This document shows, piece after piece, positions 7,521 to 15,394 of a stretch of 22,214 bases of DNA. Source of the stretch: a virus. The notes beneath the pieces are model-generated. The model was not told where the DNA came from and made no database searches. It saw only the letters and a list, made by a program, of their open reading frames with translations. Position 1 is the first letter of the stretch, and each line of letters opens with the position of its first letter. The translations under genes and the position numbers were made by a program. The DNA lies in the IMG/VR virus record IMGVR_UViG_3300006736_000104, positions 1 through 22,214 of that record; one strand, 5' to 3'.

Positions 7521-7923
7521 TACGGTGTATATTTTTAGGATCTTTTATTTGTTCTATTAATTTGTCTATATCATGTTTTAAATCGGGTCTTAGTTTTTTC
7601 AATTTCTGTAAATATCTTATAGATTCATTAAATATCATTTCAGGATTAATTCTTAATTCGTAGAATTTATTCCTAGTTTCACTTTTTGTAGTTAAATATA
7701 AATGCTCTGGTTTTACACAGTATGTATTATTACAGGATTGATGAACTATTTTATTTTGTTCAATAGGCCCTTTATAAGCAATATATGCAAATCTATGAGC
7801 AGGAATTGATTTTCCATCATAAGAAAACATACCATACCCCTGTTTTGTTTTACTTGCAGTCCAAAACCAACAATCATTTGTTTTTAAAATTTTCTTTTCA
7901 AATCTTTCAATAGCCTTCTTCAT
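7501..7923 (-). CDS. Free-standing HNH endonuclease (homing-like)
   Basis: A 140-residue protein. The N-terminal part CWFWTASKTKQGYGMFSYDG followed by PAHRFAYIAYKG is the usual lead-in of phage HNH_3-type endonucleases. The core IVHQSCNNTYCVKPEHLYLT (residues 59-78) supplies H61, N65/N66 and H74, plus the Cys pair C64/C69 that often binds structural zinc. A Lys-rich helical tail (residues 95-130) may contact DNA. The catalytic set looks intact. The gene lies antisense between gp17 and gp18, converging on gp17 with 20 bases of overlap. A perfect TATAAATA sits exactly 5 bases before its ATG. Homing endonucleases are common between late genes of T4-like phages; an HNH gene beside a terminase can also assist packaging in other phages. 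Homing is the likelier role here. Confidence 0.85.
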   Translation of the reverse strand: MKKAIERFEKKILKTNDCWFWTASKTKQGYGMFSYDGKSIPAHRFAYIAYKGPIEQNKIVHQSCNNTYCVKPEHLYLTTKSETRNKFYELRINPEMIFNESIRYLQKLKKLRPDLKHDIDKLIEQIKDPKNIHRINVYNQ

Positions 7924-7928
7924 TTAAT

Positions 7929-7936
7929 TATTTATA
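7929..7936 (-). promoter_or_regulatory. T4-type late promoter box (TATAAATA) for the HNH gene
   Basis: The minus strand reads TATAAATA, then ATTAA, then the ATG at 7923. The box and 5-base spacing are identical to those of the other minus-strand gene (box 3063-3070). No Shine-Dalgarno fits between box and start, so a leaderless late transcript is predicted. Confidence 0.65.
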
Positions 7937-7940
7937 TTAC

Positions 7941-7948
7941 AATAAATA
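7941..7948 (+). promoter_or_regulatory. Secondary late-promoter-like box (AATAAATA) upstream of gp18
   Basis: AATAAATA matches seven of eight positions of TATAAATA and forms a TATTTA...TAAATA dyad with the minus-strand HNH box, as in the gp14-gp15 gap. The perfect box at 7974-7981 is the better candidate for gp18. Confidence 0.3.
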
Positions 7949-7973
7949 ATAACAACTCCAAAATCAGCTAAAA

Positions 7974-7981
7974 TATAAATA
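7974..7981 (+). promoter_or_regulatory. T4-type late promoter box (TATAAATA) for gp18
   Basis: A perfect TATAAATA on the plus strand, 44 bases before the gp18 ATG, in the 102-base gap between the divergent HNH and gp18 genes. The predicted leader carries the strong Shine-Dalgarno at 8013-8018, so unlike the minus-strand genes this is a conventional leadered late transcript. Confidence 0.7.
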
Positions 7982-8012
7982 TATTGGAAGTAAATTTATT
8001 TTAAAATATTTT

Positions 8013-8018
8013 AGGGAG
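8013..8018 (+). promoter_or_regulatory. Strong ribosome binding site of gp18
   Basis: AGGGAG followed by AGATAAT and the ATG at 8026. One of the clearest Shine-Dalgarno sites in the window, fitting a protein needed in many copies per virion. It fixes the start codon. Confidence 0.7.
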
Positions 8019-8025
8019 AGATAAT

Positions 8026-10332
8026 ATGGCCTTTCAAGTCAGTCCAGGAGTAGCCGTAGCAGAAATCGACTTAACTACTAGAGTACCAATTCCTTCTATT
8101 TCGGATGGCGCTATAGCTGGTAATTTAACATGGGGACCCTTGGAGGTTGCTACATTAGTTACTTCAGAAGATGAGCTGGTTTCTGTATTCGGTAAACCAA
8201 ATGGAAACACATATAAAACATTTTTTAGTGCCGCAAGTTTTTTAAGTTATTCTAACAAATTAAGAGTTGTTAGAGCGGCAAATACATCAACTGCAAAAAA
8301 TGCAGTATCAGGTGGTACTGCAATATTAATCCGAAACGATTCTGAATATCAAAATACATACCTGTCAACAACAACTTCAGGAACAAGTTTTACGGCAAAA
8401 TATCCAGGTACACTTGGAAATTCAATGAAAATTTCTATTTGTCAAGCAGATAGAGCAAATACAAAAGTTAATGATAATGATTCTACTGTTTCTTTAGATA
8501 TTGATCCAACTGTTTCTCTTACAGGAACTGTTTCAAATAGTGATACTGGAGCGGGTATTGTTGGAACAGGTACATTATTTGATACAGAATTAAGAATCGG
8601 AGATGTTGTTAAGCTCACCGCTGGAGCAACTAATCATGGAATAGTAACAGCAATTACTTCTAATACTGTAGCCTCGATTTCAATGGCTAATACTGGAGTA
8701 GAGACTAATCAGATTGGAAATGCTTCTGCAGTAACCGATGCGACTCTTATTCGATTAAAGCGGTCTGCTTTTGAAGAGCCTACTGAAAATATGCAAGGTT
8801 CTCTTACTGCGGCGGCAAAATCAACCACAATAACAGGAACCAATACCAATTTTTCTCGACAACTTCATGTTGGAGATATTATTACAGTCAATGATTCAAC
8901 CGGTATTGAGGTTCAACGAAAAATATCAAGTATCACAAATACAACATCAATGGTAGTTTCAACTGCTTTTGATAGAGCGGTATCTGCACAAAGTACATGG
9001 TCAAGGAAATGGGAATTTCGTGATTCTTTTGGTACTGCACCTCTTACAAGTCCTTTTGCTTATAAAAAAACTGGATCAAAAGATGTTGGAGATCAGATTC
9101 ATCTTATAGTAGTAGATGAAGATGGAGACATTAAAGGAGCAAAGGATAAAAGAGGAGCGTTATCTAGTTCAAATAGACAAGTTATTCAAGCTGAACCAGG
9201 ATTATCAGTAGCGAATGGTGCTACTCATTATTATAAAGAAGTAATAAATAACACTTCCAGCTATATTAGATGGACAGATCATGATTCAATGGGAGATTCT
9301 CCGTTAGATGCTGGATCTAATAAAATTACTCATGATTGGGGAGATACTCTTACTCAAGGAAATACCAGTGCTAGATTTGCTGGATCTTTCAGTGGCGCAG
9401 GTGCAAATGGAATTATGACTGCTAGTATGTCAGGAGGAGTTGATGGATATAGTGCTACGGCATCAGATGAAATTGGTGCTTACAAGTATTTCAAAGATCC
9501 TTCAAAAATAGATGTTTCTCTTATAATTTCGGCAGAAGCATCAAATACTTTAGCTACATTTTTGATTAATGAAATAGCAGAAACTAGAAAAGATTGTGTT
9601 GTGTTTATTTCTCCTGAAGAAGCAGATGTTGTTAATACAGAGGGAAATGAAGTAACAAACGCAGTTGCTAGAAGGAATGCTTTACCAAGTTCAAGTTATG
9701 CCGTTATGGATGGAAGTTACAAATATATCAGCGATCCATATAATCAAGTTAATCGATGGGTTCCAATGAACGGTGATGTTGCTGGAATTTGTGCCCAAGC
9801 AGATAATACTAATGCTTATATTTCTCCTGCAGGATTTACAAGAGGAAATGTAAAAAATGCAACACATATAGCATATATTCCAAATAATGCAGAAAGAGAT
9901 GATTTATATGTGAATGGTATTAATCCAATAGCATCATTTCCTGGAAAAGGAAAAGTTCTATTCGGTGATAAAACATTGTTGGCAAGACCGTCTTCTTTTG
10001 ATAGAATTAATGTACGAAGACTTTTCATTATTCTAGAAAAAGCTATTGCAAATGCGGCTGAAAATTTATTGTTTGAGTTTAATGATGATTTTACACGATT
10101 AAACTTTATTTCTATAATAGAGCCCTTTTTAAGAGATGTTCAATCATCTAGGGGTATAGAAGCATTTCAAGTGATATGTGACGGCACAAATAATACACCT
10201 GCTGTTATAAATAGAAATGAGTTTAGGGGCGATATTTTCATTAAACCAACTAAATCTATTAATTTCATAGGATTAAACTTTGTTGCTGTTGCTTCCGGAG
10301 TTTCATTTTCTGAAGTTGTCAACGCAGTTTAA
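8026..10332 (+). CDS. gp18: Tail sheath protein gp18
   Basis: Homologue of T4 gp18, the contractile sheath subunit. The N-terminus VSPGVAVAEIDLTTRVPIPS with GAIAGNLTWGPLEVATLVTS is diagnostic. So are the C-terminal conserved stretches IAYIPNNAERDDLYVNGINP, FDRINVRRLFIILEKAIANA, and FRGDIFIKPTKSINFIGLNF, which forms the conserved inner domain and donated strands. It has 768 residues against 659 in T4. The excess lies in a surface-domain insertion at about residues 160-325 with two related beta modules (GTGTLFDTELRIGDVVKL and GTNTNFSRQLHVGDIITV). Sheath proteins are known to carry variable outer domains around a conserved core. It has its own TATAAATA box and strong ribosome binding site and is followed after 12 bases by gp19. 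Confidence 0.95.
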   Translation: MAFQVSPGVAVAEIDLTTRVPIPSISDGAIAGNLTWGPLEVATLVTSEDELVSVFGKPNGNTYKTFFSAASFLSYSNKLRVVRAANTSTAKNAVSGGTAILIRNDSEYQNTYLSTTTSGTSFTAKYPGTLGNSMKISICQADRANTKVNDNDSTVSLDIDPTVSLTGTVSNSDTGAGIVGTGTLFDTELRIGDVVKLTAGATNHGIVTAITSNTVASISMANTGVETNQIGNASAVTDATLIRLKRSAFEEPTENMQGSLTAAAKSTTITGTNTNFSRQLHVGDIITVNDSTGIEVQRKISSITNTTSMVVSTAFDRAVSAQSTWSRKWEFRDSFGTAPLTSPFAYKKTGSKDVGDQIHLIVVDEDGDIKGAKDKRGALSSSNRQVIQAEPGLSVANGATHYYKEVINNTSSYIRWTDHDSMGDSPLDAGSNKITHDWGDTLTQGNTSARFAGSFSGAGANGIMTASMSGGVDGYSATASDEIGAYKYFKDPSKIDVSLIISAEASNTLATFLINEIAETRKDCVVFISPEEADVVNTEGNEVTNAVARRNALPSSSYAVMDGSYKYISDPYNQVNRWVPMNGDVAGICAQADNTNAYISPAGFTRGNVKNATHIAYIPNNAERDDLYVNGINPIASFPGKGKVLFGDKTLLARPSSFDRINVRRLFIILEKAIANAAENLLFEFNDDFTRLNFISIIEPFLRDVQSSRGIEAFQVICDGTNNTPAVINRNEFRGDIFIKPTKSINFIGLNFVAVASGVSFSEVVNAV
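10206..10213 (+). promoter_or_regulatory. Possible late promoter box (TATAAATA) inside gp18, upstream of gp19
   Basis: A perfect TATAAATA within the gp18 coding sequence, 131 bases before the gp19 ATG. T4 late promoters can lie inside upstream genes and the tail tube is needed in large amounts. The box could also be a coding coincidence in AT-rich DNA. Confidence 0.35.
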
Positions 10333-10337
10333 AGGAG
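10332..10337 (+). promoter_or_regulatory. Strong ribosome binding site of gp19
   Basis: AAGGAG overlaps the last base of the gp18 stop codon and is 7 bases before the ATG at 10345. It supports both the gp19 start and efficient reinitiation after gp18. Confidence 0.7.
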
Positions 10338-10344
10338 AAAATAA

Positions 10345-10929
10345 ATGGCATTCAATATACATACATTTCGTAATGCAATGCATTATGATGGTCAAAGACC
10401 AAATTTATTTGAGGTTACGATTCCCACAACGGCTAATCTCTTTAACGGTTCGGACTTGAATTTGTTCGTTAAAGCAACATCAATACCTGGTGGTACTATT
10501 GGAACAGTTATAGTCCCGTATTTTGGTAGAGAAGTTAAAATGGCGGGAAATAGAACTTTTCCCGAGTGGACAGTAACAGTTATTAATGATGAAAATTTTG
10601 CGATAAGATCGCAATTTGAGGGGTGGATGCATAAAATAAACTCTCATGCGGCAAATTATCGAAATGCAGGAACCACATCGACATCATATACATCTACTGC
10701 TACTGTAAAGCAGTATGGTAAATCCTCATCTGTTTCAGCAACATATAGTTTTCAAAATCTTTTTCCAACTGATCTTTCTGAAATTACTCTAGATTGGGGG
10801 GATAATGATACTATTGAGGAATATACAGTAACTTTTTCGTATGATTTTTGGACCAGATCAGCAGGTTCATTGTCAGACGGGAAAGGAGTAGTTAGTGATA
10901 ATATTACTGCAGATGTAGATACTGGTTAA
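10345..10929 (+). CDS. gp19: Tail tube protein gp19
   Basis: Homologue of T4 gp19, which stacks as hexameric rings to form the inner tail tube. Family segments are MAFNIHTFRNAMHYDGQRPN and FEVTIP at the N-terminus, LFVKATSIPGGTIGTVIVPY, FGREVKMAGNRTFPEWTVTV, and the C-terminal strand pattern EYTVTFSYDFWTRS. It has 194 residues against 163 in T4. The extra residues sit in a Ser/Thr-rich loop (RNAGTTSTSYTSTATVKQYG) and a short C-terminal tail. It follows gp18 after 12 bases with an AAGGAG site, in the same sheath-tube-portal order as T4. Confidence 0.93.
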   Translation: MAFNIHTFRNAMHYDGQRPNLFEVTIPTTANLFNGSDLNLFVKATSIPGGTIGTVIVPYFGREVKMAGNRTFPEWTVTVINDENFAIRSQFEGWMHKINSHAANYRNAGTTSTSYTSTATVKQYGKSSSVSATYSFQNLFPTDLSEITLDWGDNDTIEEYTVTFSYDFWTRSAGSLSDGKGVVSDNITADVDTG

Positions 10930-10957
10930 TCTATCAAAAAACATAATTTTCTGATTT

Positions 10958-11011
10958 TGCGAGTGAATAAATATAAATTAGTACAGTACTATTATAATTA
11001 TTTAACTCGCA
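10958..11011 (+). repeat. Imperfect 54-base inverted repeat between gp19 and gp20
   Basis: The outer arms TGCGAGT (10958-10964) and ACTCGCA (11005-11011) are perfect complements. The centre AGTAC-A-GTACT (10980-10990) is a second perfect dyad on the same axis, and the AT-rich sequence between pairs imperfectly. The element encloses the promoter-like motif at 10966-10979 and ends just before the gp20 ribosome binding site (CAGGAAA, 11014-11020). There is no T-run, so a standard intrinsic terminator is unlikely. An mRNA hairpin controlling gp20 translation or an RNA-processing site would fit better. Confidence 0.45.
10966..10979 (+). promoter_or_regulatory. Candidate late promoter for gp20 (overlapping AATAAATA and TATAAATT)
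   Basis: Two overlapping 7-of-8 matches to TATAAATA lie in the 95-base gp19-gp20 gap, 46-59 bases before the gp20 ATG. This is similar to the 44-base spacing at gp18. The boxes sit in the left arm of the inverted repeat 10958-11011. Confidence 0.4.
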
Positions 11012-11024
11012 TTCAGGAAATTAC

Positions 11025-12707
11025 ATGCCTATTGATCTATTCGGTTTTTCAATCGGAAAAAAAGAAAATAAAAACCAAAAGGTTCAAACTTTTGCTGAGG
11101 CAGAATATGAAGATGGAGCCTTGTCCGTAGCATCAGGCGGTGTTTATGGAACATATGTTGATACAGAAGGGGCTATAAAAAGCGAGTCTGAATTGATAAA
11201 CAGATATCGTGATATGGGTCTTCAAGCAGAAGTAGAGAACGCTATTGATGATATTGTCAATGAAGCAATTGTGTCATCAAAAGATAAACCCGTTGTAAGA
11301 ATTAACGTGGATAATTTAAATGTTTCTGAGCCCATCAGAGACAAAATAAGACTAGAATTTAAGAGTATAAGTAAACTTTTAGATTTACAAAATTTAGGAT
11401 CTGATGTTTTCAAAAGATGGTATATTGATGGTAGAGTGTATTATCATGTTATTGTTGATGAGAATAATTTAGAAAAAGGTATTCATGAATTAAGAATATT
11501 GGATCCCAGAAAAATAAAGAAAATTAGAGAAAAGAAAAAAGAAAAACAACCGAACGGCAAAACAAAAACCGCTGTTGTGGAATATTTTGTTTATAATCAA
11601 AAAGGAATTTATCAATCACAGGGTCAAGTGATTGGAACCGCTTTTACAAGTGCCGCTAGTGGTTTAAAGATATCTCCTGATTCGATTGTATACACACATT
11701 CAGGACTAATGAATGCTACACGTTCATTAGTTTTATCCTACCTACACAAAGCAATTAAACCATTAAATCAGTTGAGAATGATTGAAGATTCTTTGGTAAT
11801 TTATCGTATTTCACGGGCTCCAGAGAGAAGAATTTTTTATGTTGATGTTGGTAATCTGCCTAAATTAAAAGCAGAGCAATATATGCGTGATTTAATGACC
11901 AGATACAAAAATAAACTTGTATATGATGCAAACACCGGTGAAGTTAGAGATGATAGAAAACATATGTCAATGCTTGAAGATTATTGGATGCCTCGTAGAG
12001 AAGGTGGTAGAGGAACAGAGATTTCTACTCTTCCCGGAGGTCAAAATCTTGGAGATATTGAAGATGTATTATATTTTCAGAAAAAACTTTATAAATCATT
12101 AGGTGTTCCTATTTCAAGACTTGAATCAGAAGCAAATTATACGATTGGTCGTGCTACAGAAATTTCAAGAGATGAAGTTAAATTTACACGTTTTGTTAAT
12201 AAACTTCAAAGTAGATTTAGTTTAATGTTTGATGAAATGATGGAAAGACAATTAACCCTTAAAGGTATAATGTCTAGAGATGATTGGAAAAATATTAAAA
12301 ATGATGTATTTTATGAGTTTGAAAATGATAGTCATTTTGCAGAAATAAAGCATAACGAACTTCTTCAAGATAGATTAAACATTTTAAGAGATTTACAAGA
12401 TTATACTGGAAAATATTTTTCACACGAGTATATAAGAAAGCATATTTTGATGATGACTGATGATGAAGTCAAAACTAATGATGAACAGATGCAAAAAGAG
12501 TTAGACGATCCTAGATTTTCGGGAGAGGAAGAAATGCAATTTAATTCTGTAGAAGTAGATACGGTCAATAAACAAGGTATCAATGAAGATATTGATAAAA
12601 AAATTGAGGAAAAATTTGAAGTTGCGAAAAAAGAAAATGAAATTAAAGATAAAGTAAATGATATTCTTTTTTCTGTTTTAGAAGATGATGAAAAATTTGT
12701 AAGTTAA
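11025..12707 (+). CDS. gp20: Portal vertex protein gp20
   Basis: Homologue of T4 gp20, the dodecameric portal at the special head vertex through which gp17 pumps DNA and to which the neck attaches. It has 560 residues against 524 in T4. Family-like segments are INRYRDMGLQAEVENAIDDI with VNEAIV near the N-terminus, WYIDGRVYYHVIVDE, HELRILDPRKIKKIREKKKE, YLHKAIKPLNQLRMIEDSLV with IYRISRAPERRIFYVDVGNL, and LPGGQNLGDIEDVLYFQKKL (336-355) with YKSLGVPISRLE. The C-terminus is acidic and Lys-rich, as in T4-like portals. The start is ATG 11025 with AGGAAA upstream. The genes that follow gp20 in T4 (67, 68, 21, 22, 23) do not occur here; fibre genes follow. Confidence 0.94.
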   Translation: MPIDLFGFSIGKKENKNQKVQTFAEAEYEDGALSVASGGVYGTYVDTEGAIKSESELINRYRDMGLQAEVENAIDDIVNEAIVSSKDKPVVRINVDNLNVSEPIRDKIRLEFKSISKLLDLQNLGSDVFKRWYIDGRVYYHVIVDENNLEKGIHELRILDPRKIKKIREKKKEKQPNGKTKTAVVEYFVYNQKGIYQSQGQVIGTAFTSAASGLKISPDSIVYTHSGLMNATRSLVLSYLHKAIKPLNQLRMIEDSLVIYRISRAPERRIFYVDVGNLPKLKAEQYMRDLMTRYKNKLVYDANTGEVRDDRKHMSMLEDYWMPRREGGRGTEISTLPGGQNLGDIEDVLYFQKKLYKSLGVPISRLESEANYTIGRATEISRDEVKFTRFVNKLQSRFSLMFDEMMERQLTLKGIMSRDDWKNIKNDVFYEFENDSHFAEIKHNELLQDRLNILRDLQDYTGKYFSHEYIRKHILMMTDDEVKTNDEQMQKELDDPRFSGEEEMQFNSVEVDTVNKQGINEDIDKKIEEKFEVAKKENEIKDKVNDILFSVLEDDEKFVS

Positions 12708-12712
12708 AAATT

Positions 12713-12720
12713 TATAAATT
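12713..12720 (+). promoter_or_regulatory. Weak late-promoter-like box (TATAAATT) before the fibre cluster
   Basis: A 7-of-8 match to TATAAATA in the 46-base gap between gp20 and the first collagen-like gene, 33 bases before its ATG. It could start a separate fibre transcript. A one-mismatch box in AT-rich DNA is weak evidence on its own. Confidence 0.3.
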
Positions 12721-12753
12721 GATTCTAGTGAAGATTTAGGTGCAGAGACATAA

Positions 12754-15393
12754 ATGAAAGACGATCAAAACGAGTCAAAAGACTTAGATTTAAGTAAAGT
12801 TTTAGCTACTGCTCTTGCTTATACTAAAAAAACACTTAAAAAGACTAAAGAAGAACTTGTTGTAGGTATAAAAGAAATTTTAGATCCTGTAACTGGTGAA
12901 AAAGTCAGAGTTCTTGAGATCAAAGGTACTGAAGGTTCCAAGGGCGAAAAGGGTGAAAAGGGAGAGCAAGGAGATCCTGGTCCCAAAGGTGAACGGGGAG
13001 AAGCAGGAAGAATTGGTCCACAGGGTGTTCTGGGTCCTAAGGGAGACCTAGGAGATGTTGGTCCCATAGGTCCAAAAGGAGACCAGGGAGAACCAGGTGA
13101 TGATGCTGATGTAACTAAACTTGCAAAAGAGTTAGATAATTTCAAATCAGTTGTTAAGAAAGTTAGCGAAAAGGCCACTCAAACTGCACAAAAAGTAGCA
13201 GGAGGAAGTGGTTGGGGCGACTCTGGAGGCGGTGGGGGCGGAGATACTTCTTCAGGATCTGCTGGATCTTCTGGATCGTCTGGTTTAACATATGCTTCTT
13301 CTGGATCTGCAGGAAGTTCTGGAAGTGCTGGTGGAACAGGATCATCTGGATCTTCTGGGACAACGGGTTCGTCTGGATCTTCTGGGACAACGGGTTCGTC
13401 TGGATCGTCTGGTTTAACATATGCTTCTTCTGGATCTGCTGGAACTGCTGGTTCTGCAGGATCGTCTGGTTCTTCTGGAATTGCTGGTTCTTCTGGATCT
13501 GCTGGTTCTGCAGGAAGTGCTGGTTCTTCAGGAACTTCTGCTACAAATGGAACATCTGGTACATCAGGCGTAGATGGCGAACAGGGAGATGAGGGACCAG
13601 GAGGAACTTCTGGCTCTTCGGGAACTACTGGAACACATGGAAGTTCTGGTTCTGCTGGATCTTCTGGGACATCTGGTACATCAGGAGCAGATGGAACTGA
13701 AGGAGACACGGGTCCTCAAGGAACTGGGGGAACATCTGGATCATCTGGAAGCGCAGGAAGTGCAGGATCGTCTGGCTCTGCAGGAAGTGCTGGCTCTGCT
13801 GGAACTGCTGGTTCTGCAGGATCGTCTGGTTCTTCTGGAATTGCTGGTTCTTCTGGATCTGCTGGTTCTGCAGGAAGTGCTGGAACATCCGGATCAGATG
13901 GATCAGATGGAACTTCAGGATCATCTGGACAAGATGGCGGTTTTGGCGGTGCTTCATTTGCATATCGCTACAGTACAGATCAAACAACAAATGATCCAGG
14001 CACAGGTAAATTAGCATTTACATTAACTTCTGGTACTTTTACATATCCCAATACTGCTAATAGATTAAGAATAAGTGATACCGATCAAGATGGTACAACA
14101 ATTGATTCTTTCTTACAGACAATCGATGATGTTGCTTTTAGTGATCCAAAAGGCCATTTTCGGGTTTATGATAAATCAGCTCCTGAAGATTTTTTCTTAT
14201 ATGGTATCAATGGATTTGACACTACAAATCCTTCATGGTATTATGTAAATGTTACATTTTTAGACTCTTCATTAAATAATTTTCAAAACAATACTGAACT
14301 TGTTGCATCATTTGCGAGAACTGGTGATTCTGGAACTTCTGGAAGCGCAGGAAGTGCAGGAAGTGCTGGATCATCTGGATGGACTTATGCATCATCTGGC
14401 TCTGCTGGATCGTCTGGTTTAACATATGCTTCTTCTGGATCTGCTGGATCTGCAGGAAGTTCTGGAACTGGTGGAGAAACAGGATCGTCTGGTACTACTG
14501 GTTCTTCTGGATCTGCAGGAAGTGCTGGATCATCTGGACAAGATGGTGGTTCTTGGATTCATGTTCAAAATTCAGCTTCAAGTGTTTGGTTGATAAATCA
14601 TAATTTAGGAGTTAGACCTTTAAATATTGAAGTTGTAAATACTGATTATGATGTAATTTATCCAGAATCAATTCGTTATATAAGTTCAAATACTGCTAAA
14701 TTAGTTTTTACTTCTGCAATAGCAGGATGGGCGGCATTAACTTTTGGAGAAGGATCTTCTGGAACTTCTTGTTCTTCTGGAACATCTGGAACCTCTGGAA
14801 CCTCTGGAAGTGCAGGAAGTGCTGGAAGTGCTGGAAGCGCAGGAAGTGCTGGTTCTGCTGGAAGTGCAGGAAGTGCTGGTTCTTCTGGGTGGACTTATGC
14901 ATCATCTGGATCATCTGGTTCTGCAGGAAGTGCTGGCTCTGCTGGATCGTCTGGCTCTGCGGGAAGTGCAGGAAGCGCAGGAAGTGCTGGCTCTGCAGGA
15001 AGCGCAGGAAGCGCAGGATCATCTGGTTCTGCAGGAAGTGCTGGATCATCCGGACATATGCTAATAAATAATCGTGCGGAAGATCGTGTAATAACTATTA
15101 GTTCTGATACTGATATTGGTGATGCAGAAACAAATTTAACATTTGATGGTAATGAATTAGAAGTAACAGGTAAAACAATTTTAGTGGGTACAAATGGAAC
15201 AACGGGTTATTTACAGATGAATCAGAGAGATGATGTTTCTGCTAATAAACCTACTTTATCTGCAGGACAATCTGCAGTTTTTTCTGCTTCTTCAGGAGCT
15301 GGAGGAACTGGAATATATTTTAAACAAGGTACTGGAGACCCTGATGAATTGGTTTCTAGAAAAAAAGCAATAACTTATGGATTAATATTCTAA
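12754..15393 (+). CDS. Collagen/silk-like tail fibre or appendage protein (879 residues)
   Basis: Residues 1-57 form a helical, charged head. Residues 58-117 are 20 uninterrupted collagen triplets with Pro, Lys and Glu ([18 protein letters not shown]). A short helical segment follows (about 118-148, [20 protein letters not shown]), then a Gly-rich hinge. Gly-Ser-Ala/Ser/Thr triplet linkers occupy about 168-391, 527-594 and 667-766. Globular domain A (392-526) starts [15 protein letters not shown], contains DPGTGKLAF and ends FARTGDSG. Domain B (595-667) starts [11 protein letters not shown], contains [17 protein letters not shown] and ends LTFGEG. A and B resemble domains recurring in collagen-like phage fibres. 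The C-terminus (767-879, [20 protein letters not shown]) is a beta-rich fibre tip. Proline is almost absent from the linkers. Two 89-base exact repeats lie in the first linker. The start is ATG 12754 with GAGA upstream. Confidence 0.85.
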   Translation: MKDDQNESKDLDLSKVLATALAYTKKTLKKTKEELVVGIKEILDPVTGEKVRVLEIKGTEGSKGEKGEKGEQGDPGPKGERGEAGRIGPQGVLGPKGDLGDVGPIGPKGDQGEPGDDADVTKLAKELDNFKSVVKKVSEKATQTAQKVAGGSGWGDSGGGGGGDTSSGSAGSSGSSGLTYASSGSAGSSGSAGGTGSSGSSGTTGSSGSSGTTGSSGSSGLTYASSGSAGTAGSAGSSGSSGIAGSSGSAGSAGSAGSSGTSATNGTSGTSGVDGEQGDEGPGGTSGSSGTTGTHGSSGSAGSSGTSGTSGADGTEGDTGPQGTGGTSGSSGSAGSAGSSGSAGSAGSAGTAGSAGSSGSSGIAGSSGSAGSAGSAGTSGSDGSDGTSGSSGQDGGFGGASFAYRYSTDQTTNDPGTGKLAFTLTSGTFTYPNTANRLRISDTDQDGTTIDSFLQTIDDVAFSDPKGHFRVYDKSAPEDFFLYGINGFDTTNPSWYYVNVTFLDSSLNNFQNNTELVASFARTGDSGTSGSAGSAGSAGSSGWTYASSGSAGSSGLTYASSGSAGSAGSSGTGGETGSSGTTGSSGSAGSAGSSGQDGGSWIHVQNSASSVWLINHNLGVRPLNIEVVNTDYDVIYPESIRYISSNTAKLVFTSAIAGWAALTFGEGSSGTSCSSGTSGTSGTSGSAGSAGSAGSAGSAGSAGSAGSAGSSGWTYASSGSSGSAGSAGSAGSSGSAGSAGSAGSAGSAGSAGSAGSSGSAGSAGSSGHMLINNRAEDRVITISSDTDIGDAETNLTFDGNELEVTGKTILVGTNGTTGYLQMNQRDDVSANKPTLSAGQSAVFSASSGAGGTGIYFKQGTGDPDELVSRKKAITYGLIF
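13255..13926 (+). repeat. Gly-Ser-Ala/Thr triplet-coding array, first linker of the 879-residue protein
   Basis: Tandem 9-base units coding for GSA, GSS, GTS and GTT triplets (residues 168-391), with a few charged triplets ([18 protein letters not shown]). Codons vary synonymously. Two G(L/W/F)TYASSG breaks occur at 13282 and 13411. Confidence 0.85.
13435..13883 (+). repeat. Pair of 89-base exact direct repeats within the first linker
   Basis: Bases 13435-13523 are identical to 13795-13883, offset by exactly 360 bases (120 codons), so the reading frame and triplet register are kept. Flanking bases differ on both sides. The loss of synonymous variation points to a recent duplication or gene conversion. 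Confidence 0.75.
14752..15051 (+). repeat. Gly-Ser-Ala triplet-coding array, last linker of the 879-residue protein
   Basis: About 100 residues of GSA/GSS/GTS triplets between domain B and the C-terminal tip (residues 667-766), with one GWTYASSG break at 14887. It includes a lone Cys codon (TGT, in [10 protein letters not shown]), unusual because the linkers otherwise lack Cys. The linker between domains A and B (14332-14535) is of the same type. Confidence 0.8.
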
Positions 15394-15394
15394 T

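Noticed and set aside
7521-7523. Intrinsic transcription terminators after gp17, gp19, gp20 or the fibre genes
   Set aside because: I looked for GC-rich hairpins followed by T-runs at gene ends and found none; the 10958-11011 inverted repeat lacks a T-run.
9816-10028. 70-codon minus-strand open frame inside gp18
   Set aside because: It overlaps the most conserved part of the sheath gene and has no independent support.
13179-13709. Long minus-strand open frame (about 176 codons, Pro/Glu/Asp-rich) across the first linker
   Set aside because: It is the mirror of the Gly-Ser-Ala coding repeat. Restricted codon use leaves other frames free of stops, and it has no promoter, ribosome binding site or domain.
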